A stretch of DNA of 64,000 bases from Neurospora tetraspora (Eukaryota; Ascomycota; Sordariomycetes; Sordariales; Sordariaceae): assembly GCF_033439725.1 (NCBI RefSeq), contig NW_026944384.1, forward strand, positions 1,488,001 to 1,552,000, in the 5' to 3' direction. The position numbers and the translations under genes are program-made. Shown here piece after piece: positions 46,149 through 56,165 of the stretch. The stretch's first letter is position 1. Each line of letters starts with the position of its first letter. The notes beneath the pieces were generated by a model. The model had not been told where the DNA came from, made no database searches, and worked only from the letters and a program-made list of their open reading frames with translations.

Positions 46149-47025
46149 TCAGTGAGCCGCATCGTCCGGACCAGTGCCGTTCCTCTCTCCAACTGCACGA
46201 CATTATCAGTATCGGGATCTCCAAATTAGCCACGAGATAAGACTTACCGTCCAGCGCAACAAGGAAACGGCTCACGCAGTTATAGCAAGCAATCTAGTGA
46301 GTGAACGTTAGCCCCGAGCACTCAGTTCATGACCTTTTGCTCGCCACCCGCCCGAGGTCTTTCGGCCCTCCGAGTTGGACCAAATCTTCCGGTCCTCTTC
46401 TCTTTCTTCACTCTCATCCTCTCCTTCCTCCCCCTTTCCCCTCTCTTCCTCTTCCTCTCAACCCTCCCCACCACATCAACCCACCCCAAACACCAAAAAG
46501 ACTTGACGGGATTAAACTCACAATAGCAGTCAACTCCACCACCTCCCTCTCGCTAAACAGCCCCCTAACCTTCTCAAACGTCCCATCCCTAACCTTCACA
46601 TTCCTCGTCATCTCATCCGTAAAGCACACCGCCGCCCACTGCCTCTCATTCAACCCTCCCCTCTTGGTCTCCCCCTCCTCGATCAGCAACGGTTCCTGCC
46701 TCTTCACCACACCCAATCCATCCTCGCCCTCGCTGACACCCGCCTGAACGGCAAGGGGCGCATGGTGGTGCCACTCATACCAGGCGCCGTTGCAGACGGC
46801 TACGCGGGAAATGGCCAGCTCGCGCTCGTCGGCGGGCAAGATGGTTTGCGTGCGGATGGCGCCCAGGAAGGAGTTCCACCCGTCGGCGACGGGAGGGGAG
46901 TGTAGCAGGGCCAGGTCCAAAGGTTGGAGGGGACGAGGTGCGCGGCGGGCGGTGATGCGGTCGACGATGGCTTGTTCGGCTTCCGAAGAGGTGGGTGGGG
47001 GGTTGGGGACGTAGGGGAGACGCAT
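46149..47025 (-). CDS. Carboxymuconolactone decarboxylase / AhpD-like family protein
   Basis: Three exons (47025-46522, 46293-46248, 46192-46149) give 197 residues. The fold is the all-helical CMD/AhpD type. The conserved block ADERELAISRVAVCNGAWYE with WHHHAPLA lies at about 70-100. The second helix pair DEMTRNVKVRDGTFEKV and the closing segment VVELTAIIACYNCVSRFLV span the first splice junction. Such fungal proteins are often annotated as decarboxylases or peroxidase-linked AhpD-like proteins; the substrate here is unknown. AhpD-type enzymes have a CxxC pair, but here one cysteine precedes the His cluster and two lie near the C-terminus, so activity cannot be assumed. The stop codon TGA at 46151-46149 directly abuts the target duplication of element copy 2. 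The reading frame opens far upstream, but the ATG at 47025 (AAAATGCG) starts the conserved region. Confidence 0.85.
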
Positions 47026-47749
47026 TTTGGTGGTTGGGGTTGTGGTGAGTGATCTGGTGGTGATGAGTAGTGGTGGTGAGGGTTGTGGTCGTGTAAGTCG
47101 TAAATACAGGGATAGCCGGTGTTGTAGTGAGCTGCGGAGGTGATGTCTTGGGGAAAGGGACATTGGGTGTGAGATGAAAGAGGGAAGAATAGATAGAAGA
47201 CAGCGGATAACAAGAAATAGCTTGACGACTTGACAGCTGCATGCACGAGGACGTATCATCGGCTTGAAGCCGGTGACGCAGGTCCGTTACATCCACAGAT
47301 CCGGGCCATAGCCGGCATCCCACCCCGCCTTTCCTCCACAATGATCTCCGCCAACTCCCCACATCTGAGGGCCGGCGGTCGGCAGCGGGGGTTGCGGGGA
47401 ATCTCTTGCCCGCTTGTCCGCCGCCCGGAAGGAGGGGTCGGCAAGTGGACGTGGGCCCGGGGCTTCAACGTCAACGGCCAACTCGTGCAAGGTACCGACC
47501 TGGAGATTCAATACGTATTCATCTCCAGAGAATGAGAAACCGTTTGTCGATATATCTTGGTGTCAAGAGATACCTGGTAAACCTAATCCTGAAAGGCAGA
47601 GAGAGGTGTGACATCCCGCAAAGACAGCCAACCTGCTCGATGTACTCAACGAGTCAACACCGATGATACTCGGCTTGATCTTCGCCATATATATAGACCT
47701 TCCTCGCTGACAGACATTACAACCCGGCAACTCAAACTCATCAAAAATC
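47026..47749. other. Intergenic region left of the 5S rRNA gene
   Basis: No protein gene is supported. It holds the promoter of the CMD-family gene on the minus strand. A TATATATA run at 47688-47695 lies about 62 bases before the 5S rRNA start. Confidence 0.4.
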
Positions 47750-47870
47750 ACATACGACCATAGGCACTCGGGAAACTCGGGATCCCGTCTGATCTCCCAC
47801 AGATAAGCCAGTGACCGCCAGGCCAGTAGTCGGATCGGTGACGACCGGCGAATAACCTGGTGTTGTATGT
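47750..47870 (+). rRNA. 5S ribosomal RNA
   Basis: The sequence starts ACATACGACCATAGG and ends TGTTGTATGT, 121 nt, the length and termini of an ascomycete 5S rRNA. The ends pair as helix I (47750-47758 with 47862-47870, one G-U). Internal landmarks are ATCCCGTCTGATCT, the AAGCCAGTGACCGCC box A region, GCCAGTAGTCGG, and GGTGACGACCGGCGAAT of helix IV and loop E. A T run beginning at about 47878 provides a Pol III terminator. 5S genes are dispersed singly through the genome in Neurospora relatives, which fits this isolated copy. It differs at many positions from the major type I remember, so it may be a minor isotype or a recent pseudogene. Intact helices favour a working gene. Confidence 0.85.
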
Positions 47871-47877
47871 TCCTTCC

Positions 47878-47888
47878 TTTTTTTTTTG
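47878..47888 (+). terminator. Pol III terminator of the 5S rRNA gene
   Basis: An uninterrupted run of about ten T residues begins 8 bases after the 3' end of the 5S rRNA, the standard RNA polymerase III stop signal. Confidence 0.8.
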
Positions 47889-48559
47889 GTGGTTTATGGG
47901 ACGTTTGAGGATGTCGAGGGCGGAGTCGAGGCCTTGGGTATACTCGGGGCAAGATGGGAAATATGCGCTTTGATGTGCGAGCATCGAGGTACACCATCCG
48001 AACTCACCATGGATAATACCACCCCGAAGCCATATGACGGGGGAAGACTACAACGTGTTGTCGCTTGAGACCGAAGTGTTGTCCAATGCTCTGGAATGAA
48101 AGACTTGATCCAATGACAGACAAAACTGTAGTCGAAAGCTCCAACAAGGTCGTCCATTTATGGCCGACAGGCAAATAAACTCGCAGGATGACCAAGACTT
48201 GGGAGGCTGTGAGGTTATCAAAGCCCAGTTGATATTGAGGTGTTGTTCAGGGTCGAGATCACTCACCAAACGGCCGCTCTTGGTGTTGACTTCAGAGGAC
48301 AGTGTTAACAATATTGCCCTGTGCTCACCCTGTGTGGGGCCCCTGTACACCGAGCTTGGCGCTTTCCCTATCCCAGCGAATGTGCCCCTCTGCCCCTCCA
48401 GAGCGCAATGGCAGACAAGCCCCGGCCAGTCCAAAACAAAAGTTCGCGATAATCAACAAAACCACGGCACAACCTAACCCAAGCGCAACAAACCTCTCAC
48501 CAGATACCAATCGCACATTCAATCCCCGCGACCCTCTCGAGAATTACTCTACCAGATTG
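47889..48559. other. Intergenic region upstream of Bud32
   Basis: No separate gene is supported. The reading frame of Bud32 stays open from about 48302 to its start but contains no ATG before 48560, so this part is probably leader. Confidence 0.4.
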
Positions 48560-49477
48560 ATGGACACCTCCCCCCAATCACCCCCCACCAAAAAGCGCAA
48601 AATGGCGACCTCGACCTCGACCGCGGCCGCCGCCTCCTCCGAGCAAGAGCAAGAGCACCAATTCCCTCTCCCCCCGATCCTCACCCACCCCTCCGCCGCC
48701 CCTCCCACCCTCATCACACAAGGCGCCGAGGGTCGGCTATACAAAACGACCTTCTTCTCTCCCGACATCCCCTGCGCGCTCAAGTACCGGCCCCCGAAGC
48801 CCTACCGACACCCGATTCTCGACGCCCGCTTGACCAAAGCCCGCTTAGCCTTCGAGGCCAAAGTCCTCGAGCGGTGCCGGCGCGAGGGCGTTCCCGTCCC
48901 CGCTGTGTACGCGCAGAACGCTGCCGCCGGGTGGATCGCGGTGGAGTGGATTGAGGGCGCGCCGGTGAGGGTGAAGATTAACGAGTGGCTTGGTCAGAGG
49001 CCGAAGAATGAAGAAGAAGAAAAGGCGGCGCTGGAGAAGGATCAGGGACCGTTGGTGGAACTGATGAAGAGGATTGGCAGCGCGATAGCGGGGTTGCATA
49101 GGACGGGGGTGGTGCATGGGGATTTGACGACTAGTAATATGATGTTGAGGCCACCCCCCGTCAAGACGACGACGACGACAGAGGAGGGGGAGACGAATGG
49201 GGTGAGCAGTGAAGAAGCACAGGAAAAGGCCAAGCTGCTGGAGGGAGATGTGGTCATCATCGACTTTGGCTTGGCGAACCAGAGCCAGTCGGACGAAGAC
49301 CGGGCGACGGATCTGTATGTCCTCGAGAGGGCGTTCGCGAGCACACATCCGAGGGCGGAGAACCTGTTTGAGCACTTGCTGGAGTCGTACAAGCAGAGCT
49401 TCAAGAAGGGGGCGTCGGTGTTACATAAGTTGGAGGATGTGAGGATGCGTGGTAGGAAGAGGAGCATGATTGGGTAA
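48560..49477 (+). CDS. bud32: EKC/KEOPS complex kinase/ATPase Bud32
   Basis: Bud32 is the small atypical kinase-ATPase of the KEOPS complex, which makes the t6A modification at position 37 of ANN-decoding tRNAs and affects telomeres and transcription. One exon encodes 305 residues from the ATG at 48560. A second ATG at 48602 (AAAATGGCG) has a better context and would give 291. The leader between them is basic and could be a nuclear signal (PPTKKRKM). Kinase landmarks: QGAEGRLYKT loop, ALKYRPPKPYRHP with the lysine, VVHGDLTTSNMM catalytic loop (HGD near 186), VVIIDFGLANQS (DFG near 235), DRATDLYVLERA, and the Bud32-specific tail KLEDVRMRGRKRSMIG. It is about 45 residues longer than yeast Bud32 because of the N-terminus and two acidic insertions. 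Confidence 0.94.
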   Translation: MDTSPQSPPTKKRKMATSTSTAAAASSEQEQEHQFPLPPILTHPSAAPPTLITQGAEGRLYKTTFFSPDIPCALKYRPPKPYRHPILDARLTKARLAFEAKVLERCRREGVPVPAVYAQNAAAGWIAVEWIEGAPVRVKINEWLGQRPKNEEEEKAALEKDQGPLVELMKRIGSAIAGLHRTGVVHGDLTTSNMMLRPPPVKTTTTTEEGETNGVSSEEAQEKAKLLEGDVVIIDFGLANQSQSDEDRATDLYVLERAFASTHPRAENLFEHLLESYKQSFKKGASVLHKLEDVRMRGRKRSMIG

Positions 49478-49830
49478 AAATGGTGTATACACTTCTTTGC
49501 ACAGGAGGGCGAGAAAAAGATACCCAGGGATTTTCTACACATATATAAACGGACAATTTGCCTTGATGATCCTTCCGCAAAGCCTGACCGGAGGTCCTGG
49601 CGCACTGAAGCTGCTTGAAAGTGAACTTTGCAAGAAAACATGCAAATCAGAATCCCATTCCCATGAACAACGATGACAAACGCAATTGGTATCAATATCA
49701 AGAGAATCAGAATGCCTGCCTGCCTGCCTGCCTGCCTTGCGCGCCCCATCCAAAAACTCCCTTCGACCCAGCTAATGCAGCAAGCTATGTAGGTCGGTCT
49801 TGTATGTTCTATTACCCCTGATAAAGTGCC
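49478..49830. other. Convergent intergenic region
   Basis: No gene is supported. It contains the 3' UTRs of two converging genes and a CTGC tetranucleotide run at about 49715-49738. Confidence 0.45.
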
Positions 49831-51009
49831 TTAGTTCAACTCGGCACCAGCAAAGTATCCCTTATTCTCAATCACGCCCCTATTCTTAACCACAGCCGTA
49901 TACTTAATCACCCATTGTGGCGTGAGGTTTCCGCTCAACCCACCGCTACCCGTCGCTGGATCAGCCAAAAGGCCAGCCCCCTGTGGGCCCAAGAGCTCCC
50001 TCAACGTCCCCTCAGGCAAGATATCCGTGCAATCGCTATGCACCAACAACTCCACGTTCTGTTCCTTAGCCAGCTTCGCCAGCGGCGGCGGCACGTTGCA
50101 GCAGTTCTTGATGTTGATCTGGTCCACCGCCGGCGGGATTGCCAAGCGCTTGATAAACCGCGCCAGCTTCTCGGTGCCGAACTCGGAGATGCCCAGCCTC
50201 TTGACCCGGCCCTGGCGGTGCAGCTCCTCGACGGCCGCCTGCCAAGTCGCGATCTCTGACTCGTCGTCGCCTTGCGCGGCGTTCAGCTTGTCGGCTTCCC
50301 ACTCGCAGTCGCCGTCGAAGGACATGCCGGGGAAGGAAACGACCAGCAGGTCGACGTCCGAGATCCCTCCAAGCTCTTTTAGCACCAGCTCCATCGCTTC
50401 TTGTGTGTAGGCCGCCCGCCTGGAAACGTCGGGCGTCGTCGTGGGCAGGAAGAAGATTTTGACGGTGATGTCGTACTGGGAACGCTCTTCCGAGAGGCCG
50501 GCGGTTGCCCAGTCGATGCGGGGCACCAAGATTGTGTCGTTTTCCTTCTTCTGCTGGTCTCGCGCTGTCCAGTAGAGGGGGCCTGTCACAAGGCTGCTGC
50601 TACTGCTGCTGCTGTCGCCATTCGTGGCTTCGTGGACGCCATTGCTGGTGCCATTGGTCGTCGTCGTCGTCGTCGTCGTCCCGTTCACGTTCACGTTTTC
50701 GATCTCGTCGGCGTAGTCTAGTTGCGCATCTTGGAAGCTGACTTTCAGAGAGTTTATGAGTTCGAGGTTGGATGCGCCGGGCTTGCGGACGATGGAGGGG
50801 CCGCCGGAAACGATGTTTCTGAAAAAAAGTTGAGCACGCAATTAGTGATTTGGGTCTAAGAGATTATCTTTCCCTAGTTTCTCTTCGAGGTCGCACACGT
50901 AGAGACAAGAGACAAACACATGCCCTGCGCTGCGCCGTCTTTGCTTTGAGACCGGAACCACACGATGTGAGAGAGGGACATACCCGGTAGAAAGTATTAA
51001 CTTGGCCAT
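49831..51009 (-). CDS. Glutamate-cysteine ligase regulatory (modifier) subunit, aldo/keto reductase fold
   Basis: Two exons, 51009-50984 and 50818-49831, give 337 residues. The short first exon adds MAKLILSTG and rejoins as GNIVSGGPSIVRKPG, the conserved start of GCLM proteins. The body is an aldo/keto-reductase-like barrel: YDITVKIFFLP, DVDLLVVSFPG, RVKRLGISEFGTEKLARF, PPAVDQINIKNCCNVPP and ELLVHSDCTDILPE. GCLM has no reductase activity. It binds the catalytic subunit and relieves glutathione feedback in the first step of glutathione synthesis in the cytosol. A poly-Thr run (about 56-63, encoded by a GTC/GAC repeat) and a poly-Ser run sit in a loop insertion. The 165-nt intron is GT-AG. Confidence 0.9.
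50656..50681. repeat. GTC trinucleotide repeat in the coding sequence
   Basis: About eight GTC units (GAC/ACG on the coding strand) encode the poly-Thr stretch of the ligase modifier subunit. Such tracts usually vary in length between strains. Confidence 0.8.
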
Positions 51010-51957
51010 GACTGCTGGAAGTTCTTTTGAAGAAGCCTTTTTTTTTTTTTTGAGGGATGGGGAGGAAAAGTCAAGATTCACCAGGCGCAGGACGAATCTC
51101 TACCTCTTGAACTTTGACTAGTGGGGTTCGACTTGTTTGGTTCAATGGAGCCTAGAACCGATTATTAATGATTCATGGGCATGGGTCCGGGGTTTGGTGC
51201 TCCGATTTGGGAGTTCAACATACCTTTGTAAGCTTGTGACAAACGCCGATGGTAGTATAGTATCACCGGAGATAGGGAGGAGTATCTAAATGTTGGAGAG
51301 ATAAGAATAACCACCGCCAACTAAGAAGGTAAGCCAGGAGACAAGGTAGAGTTTCTGTAAGGTGGGATATCGCATAGTATATAAATCGGGGATCTTCATC
51401 CGACTCTCGGACCTTAACCTCTACGCACAGAGCTACACGGGGAAGGCGCCAGGAGAAACAAGTTCGGGTATTCAAAGCCAGAGATGCACATCGCGGACAT
51501 TGCTGGAATACCGGCAGCTAAACCAGCTTCGGCATCTGATGACTGTCCGTTGCGTCCTCAACCACACTTTGGTGTATATAGACGCGGGATGCCGTAGAAG
51601 GAAAAGAAGGCGACAGCCAACCAGATGGTTTGACAATGTCTTCCACAATCAACAAACACCAATGTTAAGCTTGGATCGACTCAGGAGCATATCATGCGCT
51701 GTAATACTGCTGAAGGGCCCTCTGAAACCGAGCAGTGCCAGATGCACTAACAGTTCTCTAGTACCACAGAGCCCCACTTGCCTTCTCACATTGGACGGCC
51801 GTCGTCCCGCCCCTTTGGACAGCTCCAGGAGTCCAGGCTGTCGGCGGCGGCCGTGTGGTGTCCTTGTCAAATTTCCCGCCCGTGACAACACCTCCATGAT
51901 CACATTGTCGACTCCCGCTCAACGAGATCCTGGGTACCTGATGGAATCATCGTCATC
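51010..51957. other. Divergent intergenic region
   Basis: No gene is supported. It starts with a T tract of about 13 bases near 51041-51053 in the leader of the ligase-modifier gene, and contains the promoter of the AP-1 sigma gene. Confidence 0.4.
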
Positions 51958-52789
51958 ATGGCTATTAAGTATGCGCCCCGTTAGTCTCGATTTTGCTATT
52001 GACATGCAACCCAAGCTGACCTGGAGCTCTGCAGCTATCTAATCCTCCTCTCGCGCCAGGGCAAAGTGGTGCGTCTTACCCGCCGCGGGCGTTGCTCTCG
52101 TCCCCAACCACGGTGTCCTTCTCCCGACTAACCGCACCTCCTCAAATATCCAGCGCCTGGCCAAATGGTTCACCACTCTGTCTCCCAAGGACAAGGCCAA
52201 GATCGTCAAGGACGTCTCCCAGCTGGTCCTGGCTAGGCGGACTCGCATGTGCAACTTTCTCGAATACAAAGGCAAGCTCCGCCAATTCTCCTGGATCGCA
52301 GCATGTGGCTAACTGTCTTCGCTCGTCTGCAGATACCAAGATTGTCTACCGCCGATATGCCTCGCTTTTCTTCATCGCCGGATGTTCCTCCGAGGACAAC
52401 GAGTTGATCACCCTCGAGATCATCCATCGCTACGTCGAACAGATGGACAAGTACTACGGCAACGTCTGCGAGCTCGACATCATTTTCTCCTTTACCAAGG
52501 CCTACTACATTCTCGACGAGCTCCTGCTGGCGGGAGAGTTGCAGGAAAGCAGCAAGAAGAACGTCCTACGATGCATATCGCAACAAGACTCGCTAGAGGA
52601 CATGGAGGTGCGTACAACCATTTACTTGGAGCCGTGACCGCTTGCCCGGACAGAATTCGCCTTCTTCCCGCGTTGCTACGCCTACACGCTCCCCCACCCT
52701 GTTACAACCCCTATCCGTAAACCACCGAGCTCACTGACACGTTTATTGCATTTCCTCAGGTCGAGGATGAAGTCACAAAGATCATGTAA
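51958..52789 (+). CDS. AP-1 clathrin adaptor complex small subunit (sigma-1)
   Basis: Exons 51958-51968, 52035-52068, 52154-52271, 52333-52607 and 52760-52789 join to 155 residues, the normal sigma adaptin length. The longin-like fold is recognisable throughout: [83 protein letters not shown] and [20 protein letters not shown]. The subunit is part of AP-1, which selects cargo for clathrin vesicles at the trans-Golgi and endosomes. The third intron has a GC donor (AAAG then GCAAGC, 52272-52332), needed to keep KDTKIVY intact. The first exon codes only three and two-thirds codons. With the last exon listed here the protein ends EDEVTKIM; a second possible last exon lies at 52934-52981. Confidence 0.93.
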
Positions 52790-52933
52790 AGGCTGAACAA
52801 GCCTTGTGGTGTCTTTTTCTCCATAATCATCACCGACCGGACCAGGTTCTCTCAAACACTCGCGATTGCCACTGGTCGACATCTACTTACCCTGGCAGCA
52901 TACGCTAATGCAATACTTTGACCCCTGATGCAG

Positions 52934-52981
52934 GATGCGGAAGAGATTCAGAACGCACTCAAGAAGGTCGGAATTCTCTGA
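52934..52981 (+). other. Possible alternative last exon of AP-1 sigma
   Basis: An acceptor (GATGCAG) with a GCTAATG branch-point-like sequence about 25 bases upstream leads into 15 codons and a TGA. The peptide would be DAEEIQNALKKVGIL. Its phase matches the donor at 52608, so it could replace the exon at 52760-52789. Confidence 0.4.
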
Positions 52982-54902
52982 AGCAGTGGCAGCAACCATA
53001 GTCCCTCGACTAGGTGACGGCACCGGATGGATAGACGAGAGGGGCGACCCAAAGCACGAGAGCACAACATATGCAACCAGGGAGGACAATACTAATCGCG
53101 CCGAGAGAAGGGAAGAAGGGTGTGGTGTGGTGGCAGGAAGTCGGGGCTACAGCTACCCATTAGGAGGGAGCAAACTCCCTTTCCTTATTCATATAGATAT
53201 GGGCATTGTAGATTAATGAGCTGCCAAATCTGAGCCACTCGGAGGCCGGATACACCACTGATGTCCCGGTCATGGACGATGATGGGAGGAAATCAAGTGG
53301 ATGAGTATCCGGTACACTGGGCATGGGCTCGGCAATGTGCTAAATGACAACAACGGTTCAACGGCGCGTTGCCAATACCGATCCATCCGTTCATAATCTC
53401 GCACAATCGGGTATATGCGCAGAACCAGGTCGACTCGTTCGGGAGAGGTTGGGTTGGCGTTACCTCGATGCCCACCAAAGAAAGGTTTGTCCACATCGAC
53501 GCTGGAAGCAACGCTCGTGGAGGGGTAGGAAAACTCTATTCGTCAGGTGTTTGTGGTTGATGATTAACATGAGCAGCGTTCAGGCCGGGACACACACTCT
53601 TTCATTGACACACATTGACACACAGGAAATGGTTGCGATGACTGGAGGCTTCCAGGCGGAACGGCGGAGTGGGAATGGAGACGTTGTGGTGACAAGGGAA
53701 CGCCGATCATTTAGGGGGTGCGACTCCACCCGACTCGAGGAGCCAGCAGCGCCCGCATGACCGGGGTTTAGGCGGGTCGACCCCAACGTCACCCCAGCAA
53801 TCCCCAGCGAGCCAAGGCCAACGTGGGCTGGCGCAAGCAGGCCACTCACCCGAAAGGTCACCCACCTGTTACCGTCAGCGTCAGCGAACCGGCTCTGGCC
53901 CTGATGGCACGGCTTGGAACGTCAGATAACGAAGGACTGACGGGAGGAAGTGGAAGGAGCGAGACCGCAACCGGGCACCAGCATGAGGCCCTGATTTCAA
54001 TGACCAACAAGAGGAGCCAAGCTGAACACGGAAGCGGTGCAATCATGCCGACCCGATAGCCGGCGGTCCCTTTGGTTTCACCCATTCGGATTGGAAAGAA
54101 CATCATATGGGATTCATCTTCTTCAAGTTGTCCCTCCTCCCACTTTTCCCACTTCTTGTTTGCCAAACTGATCTCAACCTCACTTCAACCAAGCAGCAGG
54201 ACATCACCAAGAGACTCCTCAGATATCTGACGATAGCGTCACCCCTATTCCTCCCCATACCAACTTACAACAACCCCACTTCTAACTACCTACTTCTACC
54301 CTTTCATTATCTGGACTCGACATCGCGCTAGACATCATACATCCCGTGTCTGCCTTTCTTCACATCTGGACTTAGTCTGGGAAACGATACTTCTAGGCAG
54401 GATTTCCATTATCTCACGTTAACCGCTTTCCCCCGAACTCACGGACTCGTCGGACCTAGATTGGTCACATCATCCCCCGTTCACCACCCTGTTCCCACTT
54501 CCTCCGCACCGCCTTTTCCGACGACAACAACAACAACAATATCAACGTTTCGCATCAATCTGTTGCGCCATCACGGATCGACCCGGGATCAAGAATCACT
54601 GGTTGACAATTCCTACAAACAAGAATAATCCTTGCGGTAACTCACTTCACATTCAAACAATTCCCATCTTGCCATCGCTCGACCCCTCCCACTTCCAACC
54701 AACGACCACAACAATTGCGGAGCTGAGCCTGCCACTTGTTCATCGCCCTTGTTACCACTCTCACCGTCTCTTTTAATTCGTCGCACAGCATCGCGAATAT
54801 AATACAAACAACTACGGCAACCGCCAAACCCCTCCAGTTTCTACCATTACCTAACCCTCACATCACCTTCACAAGTCGCATGCCAGCGCAACCACCGGCA
54901 AA
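52982..54902. other. Intergenic region upstream of Maf1
   Basis: About 1.9 kb with no gene I can support. The final 750 bases are CT- and CA-rich and should be the promoter and long leader of Maf1. Confidence 0.45.
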
Positions 54903-56165
54903 ATGAAGGCAAGTATACGTCGTACCGGTCAGACCGGGCACCGCTACCCTCCAAATACCAGGAGCGGTTGATCGTCGAAAGCAATATTGACCCTTTCACA
55001 GTTTCTATCTCTTCCTGCGATAGATGTTGTGACGAGCGCTCTGAACTTCGACACACCAGACTGTCACATCACCGGCAGCTGCGATCTCTACACCACCAAG
55101 GCTGCGGGTTCCGACAAGCGCCTTTACAAGAACATCCAACAGTCTCTCCAAACTCAGCATGACAACCTCATCAAGTTTGGCAAGTCACTGTCACCACCAC
55201 AGCGCGAATCAATCGCCGAGACCATCAACTTCGAACGGTCTTCACCATTCGGCTCGCTCAACGAAAAGGCCAACCGCAATACCTACGCATACCTAATAGC
55301 CACTCTCAATGCGTCGCATCCCGACTACGACTTCTCCAATGTCCTGCGACCCGACGACTTCAAGCGCGAGAAAGAGTTGAGGCGTGTCATGGCCCACATT
55401 GATAGTACCTTGCAAAGCGTGCGGCCCAACTCCTCCTTCCTGGACGTCACAATACCTCGCATGGGCTCCTCGCCCGCCGCCGCCTCCAGCTTTGGCTCCT
55501 CAGGCCTCGCCATGTCACCCGTCTGGGGCCCCGCCATGTGGGCGTCCATCGACAAAGAAATGGACCTCAAGGACTGCTCCATCTTCTCCTACCAACCCGT
55601 CGACGCCCCGTTCGACGAGGAAGAGGGCGCCATCTGGGCCCTCCACTACTTCTTCTTCAACAAAACTCTCAAGCGCGTCTGCTACCTCTACGTGCGCGGG
55701 ATGCCGGTTATGTCCCATAGTCCGAGAATACCGGGTCACCACGCCATCATCTCAGCAAAAGGCGGACTCGTGCGCCCACGCCGCGCCCTCTACGGGATCG
55801 ACGAGGAGCTCGACGACGGCGGAGCCAACAAGCGCGCGAGGTACTGGCTCGGAGACCAGTTTGCCGAGCGTGTCATGGCAGATGACGACGAGTTGGAGGC
55901 CGATGATGGTCTAATATGGAATCGCGATGCTGATGGTGATGTCAACTATCAGTATCACGATGACGATTACGACTATGATGACGTTGAGATCCTGGGGGAT
56001 TACGAAGAGGACGAAGACCTCGAAGAGGAAGAAGATGGCAATGACAATAACACTAATGGTGGTCGGAGTCAACCTTCGGCCGCCAAGGGGGGTTGGCGTT
56101 CTGAGAATGTTCCGTACCGGGGGGTCAGTGAGGATATTGCGTCGAGGATGGAGATTGATGTCTAA
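54903..56165 (+). CDS. maf1: Maf1, repressor of RNA polymerase III
   Basis: Two exons, 54903-54908 and 55002-56165, encode 389 residues. Exon 1 is a six-base coding exon (Met-Lys). The intron (54909-55001) has a GC donor (AAG then GCAAGT) and ends TTTCACAG. The result, MKFLSLPAIDVVTSALNFDT, matches the Maf1 N-terminus. Box A continues with DCHITGSCDLYTTKAAGSDK. Boxes B and C contain VWGPAMWASIDKEMDLKDC, EEGAIWALHYFFFNKTLKRV and CYLYVRG. The acidic tail is rich in Asp, Glu, Tyr and Asn, as in other fungal Maf1 proteins. Maf1 is kept cytosolic by TORC1/PKA phosphorylation in good growth. On stress it enters the nucleus and blocks Pol III at tRNA and 5S genes. A Ser/Ala linker with phosphorylatable sites lies near 150-180. 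Confidence 0.93.

Noticed and set aside
48302-48559. Upstream extension of Bud32 in the same open frame
   Set aside because: No ATG occurs in it before 48560 and its sequence is not like Bud32.
53344-53760. 138-codon open frame on the plus strand
   Set aside because: Composition follows local DNA; no recognisable feature and no supported neighbours.
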